Assembly: GCA_963693365.1 (NCBI GenBank)
Contig: CAVNZM010000007.1
Span: forward strand, 9,610,001 to 9,674,000
Source of the DNA: Amoebidium appalachense
Taxonomy: Eukaryota; Ichthyosporea
Length of the DNA: 64,000 nt
Direction of reading: 5' to 3'
Both the position numbers and the translations under genes were made by a program. The stretch's first letter is position 1, and each line of letters begins with the position of its first letter. The notes below the pieces were generated by a model. That model was not told the origin of the DNA, ran no database searches, and saw only the letters and a program-made list of their open reading frames with translations. Below, piece by piece: positions 1 through 12,348 of this stretch.

Positions 1-363
1 AGGCAGTTCTGAGACCGTTCTTGCCAATGGATCTATCTGGCCGACTCTCTGCACAAAGCCCATGCATATCAACACCGAAAGGTCCGGAGTAGAGTAGGGT
101 CCGGAGTCCGAAGTACTGTATAAGAGACTACCTCCGCATCATAGTGTAGCCTATAGCACCATTAGCAGAAGTATATACTCACCAATTAGCGTAGTAACAG
201 AGAGGGTTTCCACGTTTTGTAAACTGCACTTTAGCCGCGTGGCAAATACACACCGTGTACACTTCAGAAGTTGTGCAATGAATTTTTGTTTTTTCCCATT
301 CAGGGCCCTGACCAGACATTTCCGTTTTTTCCACTGATTCGGTGTTTGAACGCACAACGGCAG
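1..363. other. 5' flank / leader of the bHLH-PAS-like gene
   Basis: No separate gene is seen here. A good acceptor (pyrimidine-rich stretch ending in CAG at 301-303) opens the first visible exon at 304, so an upstream 5' UTR exon probably lies in this stretch or before the window. Nothing else is recognised. Confidence 0.4.
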
Positions 364-3300
364 ATGGGAAAACAGCGGCCCCCTCGGCCACCCTCCACAG
401 AAACCTTGTCGGGGCAGCCAAATAACGTGATTGTCAGCTATGGAAGACCAAATAGTTATTCGCGACAGCGCAGCAGCACCTCGAGTGAGAGCACTGAAAA
501 GCCATCACGCAAACGTGAGTTGACGCGGGAGAAGGCGGAGAAGGAAAACAAGCGCTTTCAGGCCTTGAGGAAAGAGCGCACTAACTACTTGGCTGAGCTC
601 AAAAAGGTATATGGGCTTGGTATGAAAGTTTTGCTGCGGTGTTTTGAGTGCGTTACACCACGTTTTTGGTCCCAGCTTGCTCTAAAGCATAGTTTCTAGT
701 GGTGAGGCCTACACGAAACAGTGTGTCAGCTCAAGTTGGCGACAGTCTTTACTGGCTCTCTTTGTAAGCGACGTAGAAGCCGAGGCGAACCTGACTAAGC
801 TATATAGGCTGAAAGATGATGATGTACGTTTTAAGTACCAAGAGCTTGGCACACTGTTGAAATTTAAAATGTGTGCTTGATGGTGAGCACATAGATGCAT
901 TCAAGGGGCCGTTTGGGCTTGCTGGGTGCATCTACCTCTGCTTTTTTTGAGCTACTGGTGGCTATCTTTCTTGCACGAGGCAGTTGTGAGCGTGTTGGTG
1001 TGGCTTGGGTCCAGCTTCCCTGCATTGAGACCTTGTGGTGTGGGTGTGCACATGTGTAGGTCCTGTGCCTGTATAGTTTGCATGTATGCATCCTTGTGTT
1101 GAAATAGTGTGATCTTCACAACACAAGCAGTCATGCGTGGGTCTATGGCATGGTTAAGGCATGCAATATCATCGCCCAATCCCTCCCTCCCCCCCCCCCC
1201 CCCCCCCCCCCTTCACCCCCTCACCCCCTCCTCCGTCCGTCGTTCCCCAGTCCCCTCTACAGGTCTTAACCTGCTCCTTTTCAAATACTCTTTCTCTGTG
1301 CGTGCGGGTGAACGAGCTGAGTGCAGGGCTACTTGTGGCGCTATGTAGGGAACAGGATGTTGAGCATTTGTACAAGAAATAGGAATTTTTTTGGTCCGGA
1401 AACTAGTTCTTTGCTGACAAAGGCACATGCAGCTGTTGCCGGAAGCCAATTCCAAGCATGCAGTTGGCACATTGCAGGCAGCCATCGACTTTCTGTTGGA
1501 GCAGAGAGAGAGCCCGCAAGGTGGGTATTGTTGCATGTTTTGGTTTTGATCCTTATTGTGCGTTGAATAAGCAGCCGCCAGTCCGCGAAGTATTTGCACG
1601 TCAGTTTTCTGGTTTAGGACAGGTTCTGAATACCTGACTCTTATTTTTTGCACAGATGAGCTTTCTCTGTGGGAGGACTCCCTGTTGCAGATTACCGACC
1701 GGGCGGCCTTCATCCTTAACTGGACGGGCAAGATGCTGTGCCTGACGCCTGCCTGTTGCCGTCTTCTCCAGGTGTGTTGTGCTTTGGGCCTGTCTGGTTG
1801 GCTGGTTTCTGCTGTTGTTGCTGGTCGGGTTGGGCAACTCGTCCCGGCTCGGACGTGTGTACATCGTGTTGGCAGCGCCGGGGAGCTGTTTTCGTTGGGG
1901 AAGCGTGTTCTGTATAGTTGTTGCGGGGTGTTGTCTGCTGCTTCCCCCTCTACCCCCCCCCCCCCCTTCCCCTTTTTCGTTGGGGTGGCTGTGGGTGTGT
2001 GTGTGGGGGGGGGGGGGGGGGGAAGGGGGAGGTGGGGGGGAGGGGAAGGGGGATGGTAGGGGGAGGACTGGGTGTGTGTGGGGGGAGGGGAGGGGGGGAG
2101 ATGCAGCTGGGTCTTGTCAACCCTGGTCTTCCCACACGAAGAGTGATTTTCCTGATGCCTGGGTTTGCTGATTTTGTGCTTTATCGCATGCTTTGTTCTT
2201 CCGTTGTGTTTTGTTTTTGACATGCCTTTTCCTGTGCAGTTTCGGAACGATGAGATGGTGGACAAGAGTATATTGGAGTTTGTCTACTGGAAGCATGTGC
2301 CTATCATTATGGCATGGCTCTTTAAGGTGAGTTGGACGACCTAGCCCCGCCCCCCTCCCCTATCCCTCGAGAAAGGAAGGAGGAGACAGAGGCACACACA
2401 AAACACACGCACACACACACACGCATACATGCACGTACAAACACGAGCGCACACACACACACGCACAAACAGCCTAACAACACATACACTCGGGTGCGCA
2501 TGCGGAGAGCACGCTTGTGCGCACACATGCGTACTTGCAGATATCCATGCACGCACACACTTACACACATAAATACGCACATGCACGCACACATGCTTGA
2601 CATACCCACCCACTCACACAGACACACGGACACATGCACATGCACATATGTCACACAAAAAGGTGCTGGTACACACACACAGAGAGAGAGAAAGAGAGAG
2701 GGACAGAGAGAGAGAGAGAGGGAGGGAGGGAGAGAGAGAGAGAGAGAGAGAGAAAGAAAGAGACGGACAGACAGACACACATACACAAACACATGTAGAG
2801 CATGCATGCACGCACGCACATATACGCACGCACGTTCCAAACATCTTCTCATGAGTTTGAAAGAGTTGCAACAAAACCATGTGCACAACAGACCGAAACA
2901 CTTGGAATGGAAGCAGTAGACTATAACAGAAGTGTGCTTGGATATGGGGTCTCTTACGTTTTTTTGCGTAAACGTAATGATCTGGACCCATATACGTGGG
3001 ATAAATGTGAATGGGTGGGTGGGTGTGGGGGGCGGGACAGGGCTGTTGGCTTAAAGAGATCGAGAATTTCGGAATGGGGGGGGAGGGGGGGGGGGGGGGG
3101 GGGGGGGAGGGGGGCTTAGCTGATTAGTGAATGGATTGGTTGACCAACTTAACAATGAATTTCCCATACTCCCAATATTGCATGCAGGCTCAATATTCGT
3201 GCATGCTGAAAACTTTTGGAATTCTGTTGAATCTGTATTTTTTTCTTACATCAGTTACAGCTCTGCATTTAATTTTTTTTCTGTGGTTTTCGTTGCATCC

Positions 3301-3441
3301 ATGAGCGCCTTCCTCTCCTTCTCAAACACCACCACCACCACCACGCATACGCGCACGCACACGCACACGTGCAACCGCACACACAGGCACAGGCACAGGC
3401 ACAGGCACACGCCCATGCGCATGCGCACACACACACACAAG

Positions 3442-3502
<61 letters not shown>

Positions 3503-4137
3503 ACACACACACACAAACACACATACACAACACCACCATCACCACCACCACCACTGTTACCGGAGGGATTCATAAATACAGGTTATTCTATACGATAAAA
3601 GGAAAAGTGGAAAGGAAATGAGCAATTTTTTCCACCCCGCAGGCGGGTGATTCAGAGGAGAGTTTCTTTATGCGCACCAAGGTGAGTGCTAACCATATCT
3701 CTTGTGCCTGTGTGGGCACATGACTTTGTGGGTGTGCCAACAGTGGTGCTGGTGTGCAAATTTGAGGTGTCATGGGGCCGTTATTTGTCCTCATAATCCT
3801 CTCCTCCCCTATGGGCTGTGGTTATGGCACGTGTTATTAGTGCCCCCCCCCCCCCCCGTCTTTGATCAAGACGGGTTGACCCACCCAAGTTCAGTTGATG
3901 CTGCTGTCTGAGTTGGAGCGTCGTATATACGCGGGCTAAGGGGTCGAAACTCAGACGCAATTGATGACTTGGGCCCTCCCTGAGGATGGGCTCTGCTTAT
4001 GACGCATACTGTGCGCATGGCTGATGCTGCATACTTGAATGTTTGCCTTTGCATGTGTCCTGCACCATGCTTCTCATCGTGTATGCGTACTTCGTACTGT
4101 GTTCCGCATTCAAACCCCCCCCCCCCCCCCCCCCCCC

Positions 4138-4168
<31 letters not shown>

Positions 4169-6737
4169 CGCACGCAGGCACGCTACATACATACATACAT
4201 ACATACATACATACATACATGCATGCATGCATGCATGCACACATGCGCGCGCGCACGCACGCACACACACACACGCACAAATAAGGGCATGCCCAAGCAA
4301 AAGTATGAGTAGAAAAACACCCGTCACCTTCTCCTTCCGCCCTTCTTTCTTCCCACTTTTTTTTCCTTTCCCTTTTGAAGATTCTTGCTTCCAGAGCGGT
4401 TTGCGCAGCCAGTCGACTCACCCTTCCTGTAATCTACCCGATCTCTAACGGTCTGACACTGCAGGACGGCAAGTATGTCAAGGTGACAGCCAGCAGGAGA
4501 CTGGTCAAAAACATCATCAAGGGGGACGTGTTTGTGTGCGCCATCAACTCACACTCAGAGCCTCTGACACCCTCAGGTATGCTGCTGTGTGTTTTTGTTC
4601 TGTTCTGCACCCACTCAGGACACACGATTGACATTGCTCTATATGTCATCTCCCTGAAAGAACCATGCATGGCTCGTTCAGCGCTCAAACACCCGTGTAG
4701 AGATACATTCATGTGGTACCAGTCGTTGTTCTTTTCTGACCAGATCTATATGTGGTTCCGCTTTTCCTTTCTTCTACGATGCATGTGTACTTTTGCTTCG
4801 ACTGTTTGTTCAGTTTTTCTTTTTATTCATTCCTTGCAACAGTTGTGTTTTCTCTCTGCTAACACATATGTTGTGGCCCAGTGCTACCCACCGTGAGTCG
4901 GAAGAGCCAGCGATTACGCTATGAGGTGTGGTCCCTTCATGACATGACCATGAACACCATCTTCCTGTGGGCTACAACTGAGAGTAGGTGTCCTGCATTC
5001 CCTTTAACACCAACACACATGCGCATGCGCACACACACACACACATACACTCACACTCACTCACTCACACACACACAAACACACAAACACACACACACAT
5101 AGGCCCATCTTGGCCGTGCGTGCGTGCGCAAACACACACACACATGTGGTGCACTCACGTTAGCACCCCCCTCTCTCTCTCTCTCCCCTTCTCTCCCTCC
5201 CCCCCTCTCCCCCTCTCCCCTCCCCCCACCCCCACCGCGCGCACTACACATGCCCATACATGGCTCCTTGCCAGTGTCATTTCATGCATGCATTCCTCTA
5301 CACCAGACACCCAACCCTTCATGCATCTCACGAGCAGACACACCATCCAGCCTGACTGTTCATTGGCCCGTGGGCCTTATTGTATCACCAACTATGTGTG
5401 TTGCAACCTCTGAACCATGTATGTGCACCCACGCACAGAACAGATTGGCGGATAAGAGGTCCTGGGGGGACTCTTGTAATTGGTGGATGGAAGGTTTTAG
5501 GGAACTTGATGCGATTGGTGGATAAGAGTATCTAGGGGGCCAGGTGTGATTGGTTGATGGGAAGATGCTAGGGGGCCTGGTGTGATCATTGGGTGAGAGG
5601 ATCTAGGGGGCCTGATGTGATTTGTGATACAGGTGTGCACGGGATACCGACTGAGGAGTGGCAGAAGGGCCGGGTGATGCCGCAGGCCATCATGTACCCT
5701 GACGATGCCATGGTCTGCAACCAGCTCGTGCAGTCCGTATTCCCCCCCCCCCTCCCCCCCCCCCCCCCCCCCTTGTGTTAGTTTTTTTTTTGGCATTTCT
5801 CTACGTTATGTTGTCCGTTGTGTGAATGTATAGCATACTGCACGCAAGATTTATACCCCTTTTCCCCTCTCTGCCCTCGTGATTTCTTGTAGAAAAGCAG
5901 ATGGGATGAACTGCTTTAAATTTTTTTATTTTTTTATTTTTTTTGGGGGGGGGGGGGGGAGGGGGAGGGGGGGAGGGGGGACGTGTTTGTTTAGTGTCTG
6001 CTGCGCCCCAGGGAGGTTGGGGGGGGAGGGGGGGGGGAGGAGGGGGGGGTAGGCTTGTTGCACGATCCAAGCAGCCTCCTTTTCTTTTGCACACTGATGG
6101 CCACTCGTGGGATCATATCCTGCTTGGGTTCTGTGCACTCAGTATGTGTGTGTGTGTGTGCAAGCAGTGTTGATGCATTTCCTGCTCTCACCTGATGCCC
6201 CCTCGTTCTTCATTTTTAGTGCAAGAGGATGTTTAGTATTGCTATTATATTAGTCGCTCACCAACCAATCACTGCACAGGAGATCCTTTGCGCATGGGTG
6301 CCGTGCCCTGATTGGCTCACGCATGATCAACCAACGGGATGGCTTTTGGGAGGTCGGCCAGGGCGAAATTTTGCCGTGGTATTGTTTCTTCCCCCCCCCC
6401 TCCCTCCCCCCCCCCCCCCCCCCCCCCCCCCAAACCCACCCACCCAGCCTCTAGATCCTCCTTCCCAATCAACCCCTCTGTCTCTCTCTCCCTCCCCCCC
6501 CCCCCCCCCTCCCTCCCTCCCTCCCTCCCTCCCTCCCTCCCTCCCTCCCTCCCTCTCTCTCTCTCTCTCTCTCTCGTCCGTCCCACCCCTCTCATCCACT
6601 CTCGGTGTGCTTTTTTTGGGGGGGCTGAAAACGGAGGGAGGAAAAGTGAGAAAGCGGATGGAAAGGATGCAAAGAGGATACGGGCAATCTTTGTCGTATG
6701 CAAAGAGCTGCACGGACACCATATCCATCCGTCCACT

Positions 6738-6812
<75 letters not shown>

Positions 6813-7349
6813 ACAAAAAAAAAGATGAAAGAAAAATATATGAACTGGTGCCCAACTGCTTGCCCATACACTCCCCCCTCCGCCTCAAGCACAGACAGAC
6901 ACCCCACCAGCTGGCATCCATTTTTCACCTGTTGCACGTGTCATTGCCTGTGTGTTCGTGTGCCTACCTGTGTGCCGTTTGGTAAGCCTCTGTCTTTCGT
7001 TTTGTCGTTGTTTCTCCCTCGCAAACAGGCTTAGTGCAATTCTCCGTGTGTTTGCTCATACAGTAGAGGTAGAAAAACAATTGAGATGTACCCCCTGCCT
7101 GCACCTGTGATTCTCTGGTCTGTTCACGTGGTTGCCCATGCCCATCCCTCTTCTCTTACTGCGCCCTGCAGGGGGGGGGGGGGAGGCGGGGAAGGGGACG
7201 GGGGGAGGGGGGGGGGGGGGGGGTTGAGGGTGGTGTTGATGTGTTGGTGGGGGCACAGTGTGGACAAGCAGGGCAACCTGTTTGCGTTTATTTCTCATGC
7301 AAGAGACTGCGAGATGGACGAGATGCAAAACAGGTACGCACATATCAAT

Positions 7350-7380
<31 letters not shown>

Positions 7381-7485
7381 CCCTGCGCGAGGGTGCCTTT
7401 ACGCCTATATCGACATTTTTTTGCTAAATGGATGGCATTGTCATAATTGTTCGATCGGAGAGCCACAATGTCTTCTTGCCACTTA

Positions 7486-7560
<75 letters not shown>

Positions 7561-8032
7561 GTGCGCGTGCGCGTGTGCGTGTGCGTGTTCGTGTGCGTGT
7601 GCGTGTGTGCGTGCGTGCGTGTGTGTGTGTGAGTCTCTATCTGCGCGTCGCGGATCTGCCGGTTTGCTAGTTGCAATATCATGCAAGGCTAGGCATAGCG
7701 AACACATTCCGAGGGTTGCGCTTTTTTCCCCCTTTTGCCTGCTGACATCACGTCATTCTGACACTGTTGTTTGACTGGTTTGTGCTGACCAATGGGAACA
7801 GACTTGTGGAGGAAGACACGCAGATTGTGGGCACCCTGGACACGGCTATGCACTTTCTGACTGAAAAACTCTCCGAAACAAAGTGGGTGCGCCTGTAATA
7901 CTCCCCTTGGGACATGACAATCACCATGTGTGTGTGCGCGCACATGCGCGTGCATCTGTGCGTGCGGGCATGCTTGCGTGTGGTGTGGTTAGGCCGGTAG
8001 GCGGTGGTGCCCGGGGGGGGGGGGGGGAGGGG

Positions 8033-8072
<40 letters not shown>

Positions 8073-8169
8073 GTAGAGTACGTGCTTGCAGCGTTGTAGT
8101 CAACTTTTGTGTGTACGTGTGGCTGTATGTGTGGATCATAGGCTGACGGTCCTGCATCTCGGGGGGGAA

Positions 8170-8213
<44 letters not shown>

Positions 8214-9203
8214 AAGACCCTAATCACGACATGCAACTCTTGCACACACAACACACACACACACACGTGCGTGCACGCATGCGCGCACACACACTGGTTA
8301 TCTCTTCGCATCTTCCTCCGATTTTCTGATGCCGTTTCACGTGTGGTCGGTGTAGGCAAATTTCCCCCATCCCCCCCCCCCCCCCCCCCCCCCCCATTTT
8401 GTAGCATTTTTCAGCCATCTATATCCTCCCCCTAACCTCTTATGTTCCAGGATACGCGCCGAGAAAGAAGCCATCGACAACCTTACGCGCGAAGCAGTGG
8501 AAGAGGAAAAACTGCTCAAAGAGCACTCCCGTCTATTGGAAGCAATGAGGTCAGTACGCCGGCCAGGGATATCCAACCGGACATCCCCACGTAACGTCTC
8601 CCACATACACCGCAGCCCCTCCGAGGCATCCACAGTCACATCGCCCCCGAGTGTATCTTCGATGTCTGCCCTCATATCTCCCACCCCACCAGAGCCTGAC
8701 ATGAGAGTACGTGCCCCGAGCACAGATAGCACACAGCAACTTGGGTTGGATGATGATATTGCACGCCTGTGGGCGGGGCTCAACCATGCAGACCCCAGCG
8801 AGACACACACACACACACACACACACGACATCTACGTGCCCCCCACTACCGTGCCTGCTGCTACACACCCATCCAGGGGGGTGTTCCGTTTGCATCATCC
8901 GAACTGGTTCGGCAAGGACAAGGCCCGGATTTGAGAGGAGCCCCGCACCCAGCCACCATGTCTCATCTCGATAGCCTTCTAATGGAACAGGCCCTACTAG
9001 ACAATATCCCCGTGCATGGGCCGGCAGGCAGACAACAGGCACCAACGAATAAGCGGCCGGTATTGCCCAAGGACACACACACTGGGGGGTCCGGTGAGGG
9101 CTGGGCTGGTAGTGGGCTGGATGGGGGCACATGGGTGCCAGCAGATGAAATTGCTTGGCTGAAAGATCTGGTGGTGTTCTTGGGCCCACAGCCCCACCAC
9201 TAA
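364..9203 (+). CDS. bHLH-PAS-like transcription factor, 12 exons, apparent 3' frameshift
   Basis: Proposed exons: 364-606, 1433-1520, 1656-1771, 2240-2326, 3643-3681, 4381-4576, 4882-4983, 5633-5736, 6911-6981 (tentative), 7259-7333, 7802-7882, 8451 to 8934 or 9203. All joins are GT-AG and phase-consistent; the product is 561 aa to the stop at 8934, or about 651 aa if one base is added to the G6 run at 8876-8881. Residues ~45-81 are basic/charged (KAEKENKR) and end in a helix-1-like YLAELKK. Exon 2 adds [21 protein letters not shown], cut here at 20 in spirit: the key part is LLP followed by TLQAAIDFL, close to helix 2 of CLOCK-type factors. Residues ~118-255 resemble a PAS domain ([13 protein letters not shown], then [10 protein letters not shown] and SFFMRTK); ~262-390 may be a second PAS (YPDDAMV). 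A charged coiled coil (~395-425) and a Ser/Pro-rich tail follow. Helix 1 seems about six residues longer than usual and the E-box-contacting Glu is not clearly in register. Family assignment is inference; the start ATG at 364 is the first in the open exon. Confidence 0.62.
2392..2850. repeat. (CA)n/(GA)n microsatellite tract in intron
   Basis: Degenerate CA-rich arrays flank a GA block (about 2682-2760) inside the intron 2327-3642 of the bHLH-PAS-like gene. A near-pure G run follows at about 3076-3115. Confidence 0.9.
3341..3553. repeat. compound (CCA)n/(CA)n/(GA)n tract
   Basis: CAC trinucleotides, CA-rich DNA with a short GGCACA array, an uninterrupted GA block at about 3457-3498, then CA and CAC again. 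It lies about 90 bases before the short 39-nt exon 3643-3681. Confidence 0.9.
3857..4142 (+). repeat. C-tailed dispersed repeat, copy 1 (longest + strand copy)
   Basis: This copy starts near GTCTTTGATCAAGAC and ends GCATTCAAA joined directly to a run of about 30 C. Its segments recur at 21421-21570 on the same strand and, inverted, at 33197-33310, 33648-33912, 34097-34255 and 34298-34550. A C run also precedes the 5' end. No open frame is seen, so it looks like a short non-coding retroposon or a fragment of one. Confidence 0.75.
4143..4283. repeat. (CA)n / (CATA)n / (CATG)n array
   Basis: A CA array, about ten CATA units (4186-4220) and CATG/CACG units follow the C tail of the dispersed repeat. 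All of it lies in the intron before exon 4381-4576. Confidence 0.9.
5440..5632 (+). repeat. degenerate minisatellite, period about 45
   Basis: About four to five diverged units share GATTGGTGGAT followed by AGGGGGCCTGG-type sequence. The array runs right up to the acceptor of exon 5633-5736, so the polypyrimidine tract expected there is poor. Confidence 0.7.
6391..6812. repeat. C-rich tracts including a C run of about 70
   Basis: Interrupted C runs, (CCCT)n and (CT)n at 6391-6575, then an almost unbroken C run at about 6740-6812 followed by an A run. This lies in the intron before the tentative exon 6911-6981. Confidence 0.95.
7346..7634. repeat. C run followed by (GT)n/(GCGT)n array
   Basis: A C run (about 7350-7378), then GT repeats and GCGT repeats (7487-7634), inside the intron between exons 7259-7333 and 7802-7882. 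Confidence 0.95.
8011..8212. repeat. two long G runs
   Basis: G runs at about 8012-8070 and 8161-8210, separated by about 90 bases of unique sequence, in the last intron of the bHLH-PAS-like gene. G-quadruplex potential on the coding strand is obvious. Confidence 0.95.
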
Positions 9204-10000
9204 TGCCTCTTTACTTTCCTTTTTGCAGTTTTTTTTTTTTTTTCCCTCCCTTCCTGCCTGCTAGTGGTCTGATGATTTCGTGAGTCTGGTACATGTGCAC
9301 TGGGGGAGGGGGGGGGGGGGGGGGGGGGGGGGATCTCTTAGGCACGATTGAATGTTTCTTATAACATAAGAATGAATGAGGGGCGTTCAGAACCATATAC
9401 CCATATAGCTAACTGCTAAATATAGTCCGTAGATCTATGTGCCTGCACATGCATATGTACATGCTTGTGTTTGTTTAACTCACTAATGAAGATATGAACA
9501 ATGATTTTGGCAGTCGGTACTTGAGTTTAACTTATCCCGGACCCTAAAGACACAGTCAATCTATCCACTTGGGGATGTATGTTTTTGTTGGTGCATTTAC
9601 TACCTAGTGGATAACGATTTATATTAATATATATTAATAGGTCTAAGGTTTTCTAACAGGAACCGTCCCGTAGGTGGCTATGAAATAGTCTACTGGTCTG
9701 GACGCTACATAAATTATGAACTAGCAATTAGACCGGATAAGCCGGGTGCCTATGTGTGCACTTGTTATCGAATGTGGTAAATAAACATATTATTTCCAAC
9801 CACAAAATCCACACATGAACAGGCGACATGCACATACCCGCGGGTCCAGAGACACACACAAAGGTGCACCGTGACATGTGTGCGCATACAAGGGCACACA
9901 GGTACGAAAAATGTGTGACACGCATGCGCAGCTCGTGCACACAAACAAGCCTGTACATCCACATACACCACAAACATGGGCGTGCACGCGTACACACCCG

Positions 10001-10096
<96 letters not shown>

Positions 10097-10620
10097 GCGC
10101 ATACATCCGATAGAATGCATGTACATGTGTGGAACCCAGCACTCTTAGCAGTTAGTGGAGTGGATGTGTATCATAGTAGGCCTAGGTCATACATCTATAT
10201 TGGTGGTGTGCCGTAGTTAGGACCTCGTCGTAAGGCAGTATCGTGTGCAAGCCGAGGCAGAAGCATTGATTGGCTCAAACCATATCGATCACATAAGCAA
10301 TGCACATGCACTGCGTTGAACGGTCGTAAGTCATGCACGTGCCAAAAATTATGGTTAAAATGCAGCAGACATGTGGTACAGGCGCACTGGAGAATGCACC
10401 TGAGAGCAGCTGGTTACGATGGGTGCCCATGAAGTTTCAATATGGTGCAGGGTTCACGTACGGCATCTCATGTGTGCACTGCACGGTGAGCCCGGGACAA
10501 GTAGAAACTCGAAAACACAGACTTTATATCGGTGTATTGTTGGAATGCCTCATCGAATTCCTGGTTACTCGGAGGAATAATTTGGCTGATAGTGCTTGGG
10601 GCTAGGCTCTCTTGGATTAA
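9204..10620. other. intergenic, no gene recognised; (CA)n at 10000-10096
   Basis: This is the probable 3' UTR and flank of the bHLH-PAS-like gene. It has a G run at 9302-9332, AT-richer unique sequence at 9400-9790, and a pure CA array at about 10010-10080. Open frames here are short or repeat-driven; I see no coding evidence. Confidence 0.5.
9780..9785 (+). terminator. possible polyadenylation signal AATAAA
   Basis: First canonical AATAAA downstream of the bHLH-PAS-like reading frame, about 575 bases after the stop at 9203. Only the hexamer supports it. Confidence 0.3.
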
Positions 10621-10779
10621 TTCGCATAACATAGTACGTAAAATGATAATCAGTAGTTTATTGAGGAAAAAAATTGGTACGTCCCTTTCCACTTTCACTT
10701 TTCTTATAGCTATAGCTTGTGTGGGAGGAGGAGGTGGTTGGTGGTGGTGGTGGCAGCGGTGTGTGTGTACATGTGTGTG

Positions 10780-12287
10780 TGTGCGTGGGGGGGGGGGGGG
10801 GGGAAGGGGGGAGAGGGGAGGGGGGCGGGGGGGAGGGAGGATGGGGTGGGGAGCCGGGGGCGCAAGCCCTGCCCCCCTGCCCTCCCCCTCCCCCCTCCCC
10901 TCCTCCTCCTCCTCCTCTCCTCCTCCCCTCCCCTCCTCCTCCTCCTCCTCTCCTCTCTGCCTCCCCTCCTCCTCCTCCTCCTCCCCCCCCCCCCCCCCCC
11001 CCCCCACGCCTTCCGAGCCCCTCCGTTTTCCTACTGCTGCCCCTCCACTGTTCAATTCTGGTTCCTCATCCCAAACTCACACCCCTGCGCACTGCATGTC
11101 ATTAAAACACTCTAGTCATATCTTGAGATTCTCTTTCCCTCCCTCGGACCTTAAAACCCCTCCTTCCGCCCCATCACCACGCCCCTTCGTGCCCCCTTCA
11201 ACCCTCCCTCCCCCTCCCCTCCCCCCGCCCCTCCCCCCACCCCTCCTACCCTCTCCCCTCCGGCTCCTACACGCTTACACCCACACACAAAAACAGTCAT
11301 CATCCTCCCCCCCCCACCTTTTTTTTCCTCATCTCTTGCCCTGCGAATGTGCCATCTAGTCATCTCGATTATGCAGCGGCCAGGCTTGCGGCAAAGAGTA
11401 CTTCCAGATTCTATAAAATTTTGTGTGTCTTTCTCCTGGCGCAGGTAGGAAAGGCGAGGGTGGGGGGCACGGGGAGGGGGGGAGGGGGGGGGGGGGGAGG
11501 TGGCGAGTGGGGGAACAAGGGGGAGGTTGTGTTTTTGTACTCATATTTTGGGGTGTAGGGTTGGGGGAGAGGTGGGGAGGGTGCAAGGCAGGGCTTAGCG
11601 CTGTTGTAACCGTTGCTACTGTGAGCAATTATACATGAGGCATAGTAGGTACCAGCCGCAGGCAGTGGTCTGATCCTACGGATGGGTGATTTTATACATG
11701 GATGTTGTAAAACATTCCAACAAATTCAATATGGTAACCATGCAACATAAATTGCTTCCTGCAGGGGACTCAGAGTCTGATCTACCGTAGGGCCACAATT
11801 GCTTGGCTTTGGCTATGAGTTATTGAGGAGGGACAGTGGTGGTTACACAAAGCCAACCCCCCCCTCCCCCCTTCCCCCTAACCCACCCAACCCCGATGGA
11901 GGATGAGGGGCCGGGGGTGATAGGTGGGGTTTTTTTTTGGGGGGGGGGGGGGTGGGGGGGTTCGGGGGGGGGGGGGTTCCGGGGGGAGGGGGGGGGGGGG
12001 GCATCTGGCCATTAGGGAGGGTGGGTTTAGGGATGGGAAGAGGGGGGTTAGAAGGGGGGGGGGGGGGCAGGGGGGGGGGGGGGAAGAGAGAGAAAGGGCG
12101 GGAGGAGCCCTTGGGGGGGGGGGGGGGATATTCGGTAAAGTTGGAGACAACATCGGAAATTCAAAATGGGAGGGAGATTTTACTGCATCTCCCATCGTGC
12201 AGCATGTGCACGGCTTACCTTACCCGATCCATTTCTCTCGCCTCCCCCCCCCCCCCCTCCCCCTCCCCTCCCCCCCCCCCCCCCCCC

Positions 12288-12348
<61 letters not shown>

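Noticed and set aside
1213-2265. 350-codon minus-strand frame overlapping the first exons
   Set aside because: It is antisense to well-supported exons and crosses G/C runs; composition is non-protein-like.
6229-7034. 200-230-codon Pro-rich frames
   Set aside because: They are generated by C runs; only the small 6911-6981 piece is retained as a tentative exon because it fits the phase.
10333-10605. 90-codon + strand frame
   Set aside because: No splice, family or compositional support; left as intergenic.
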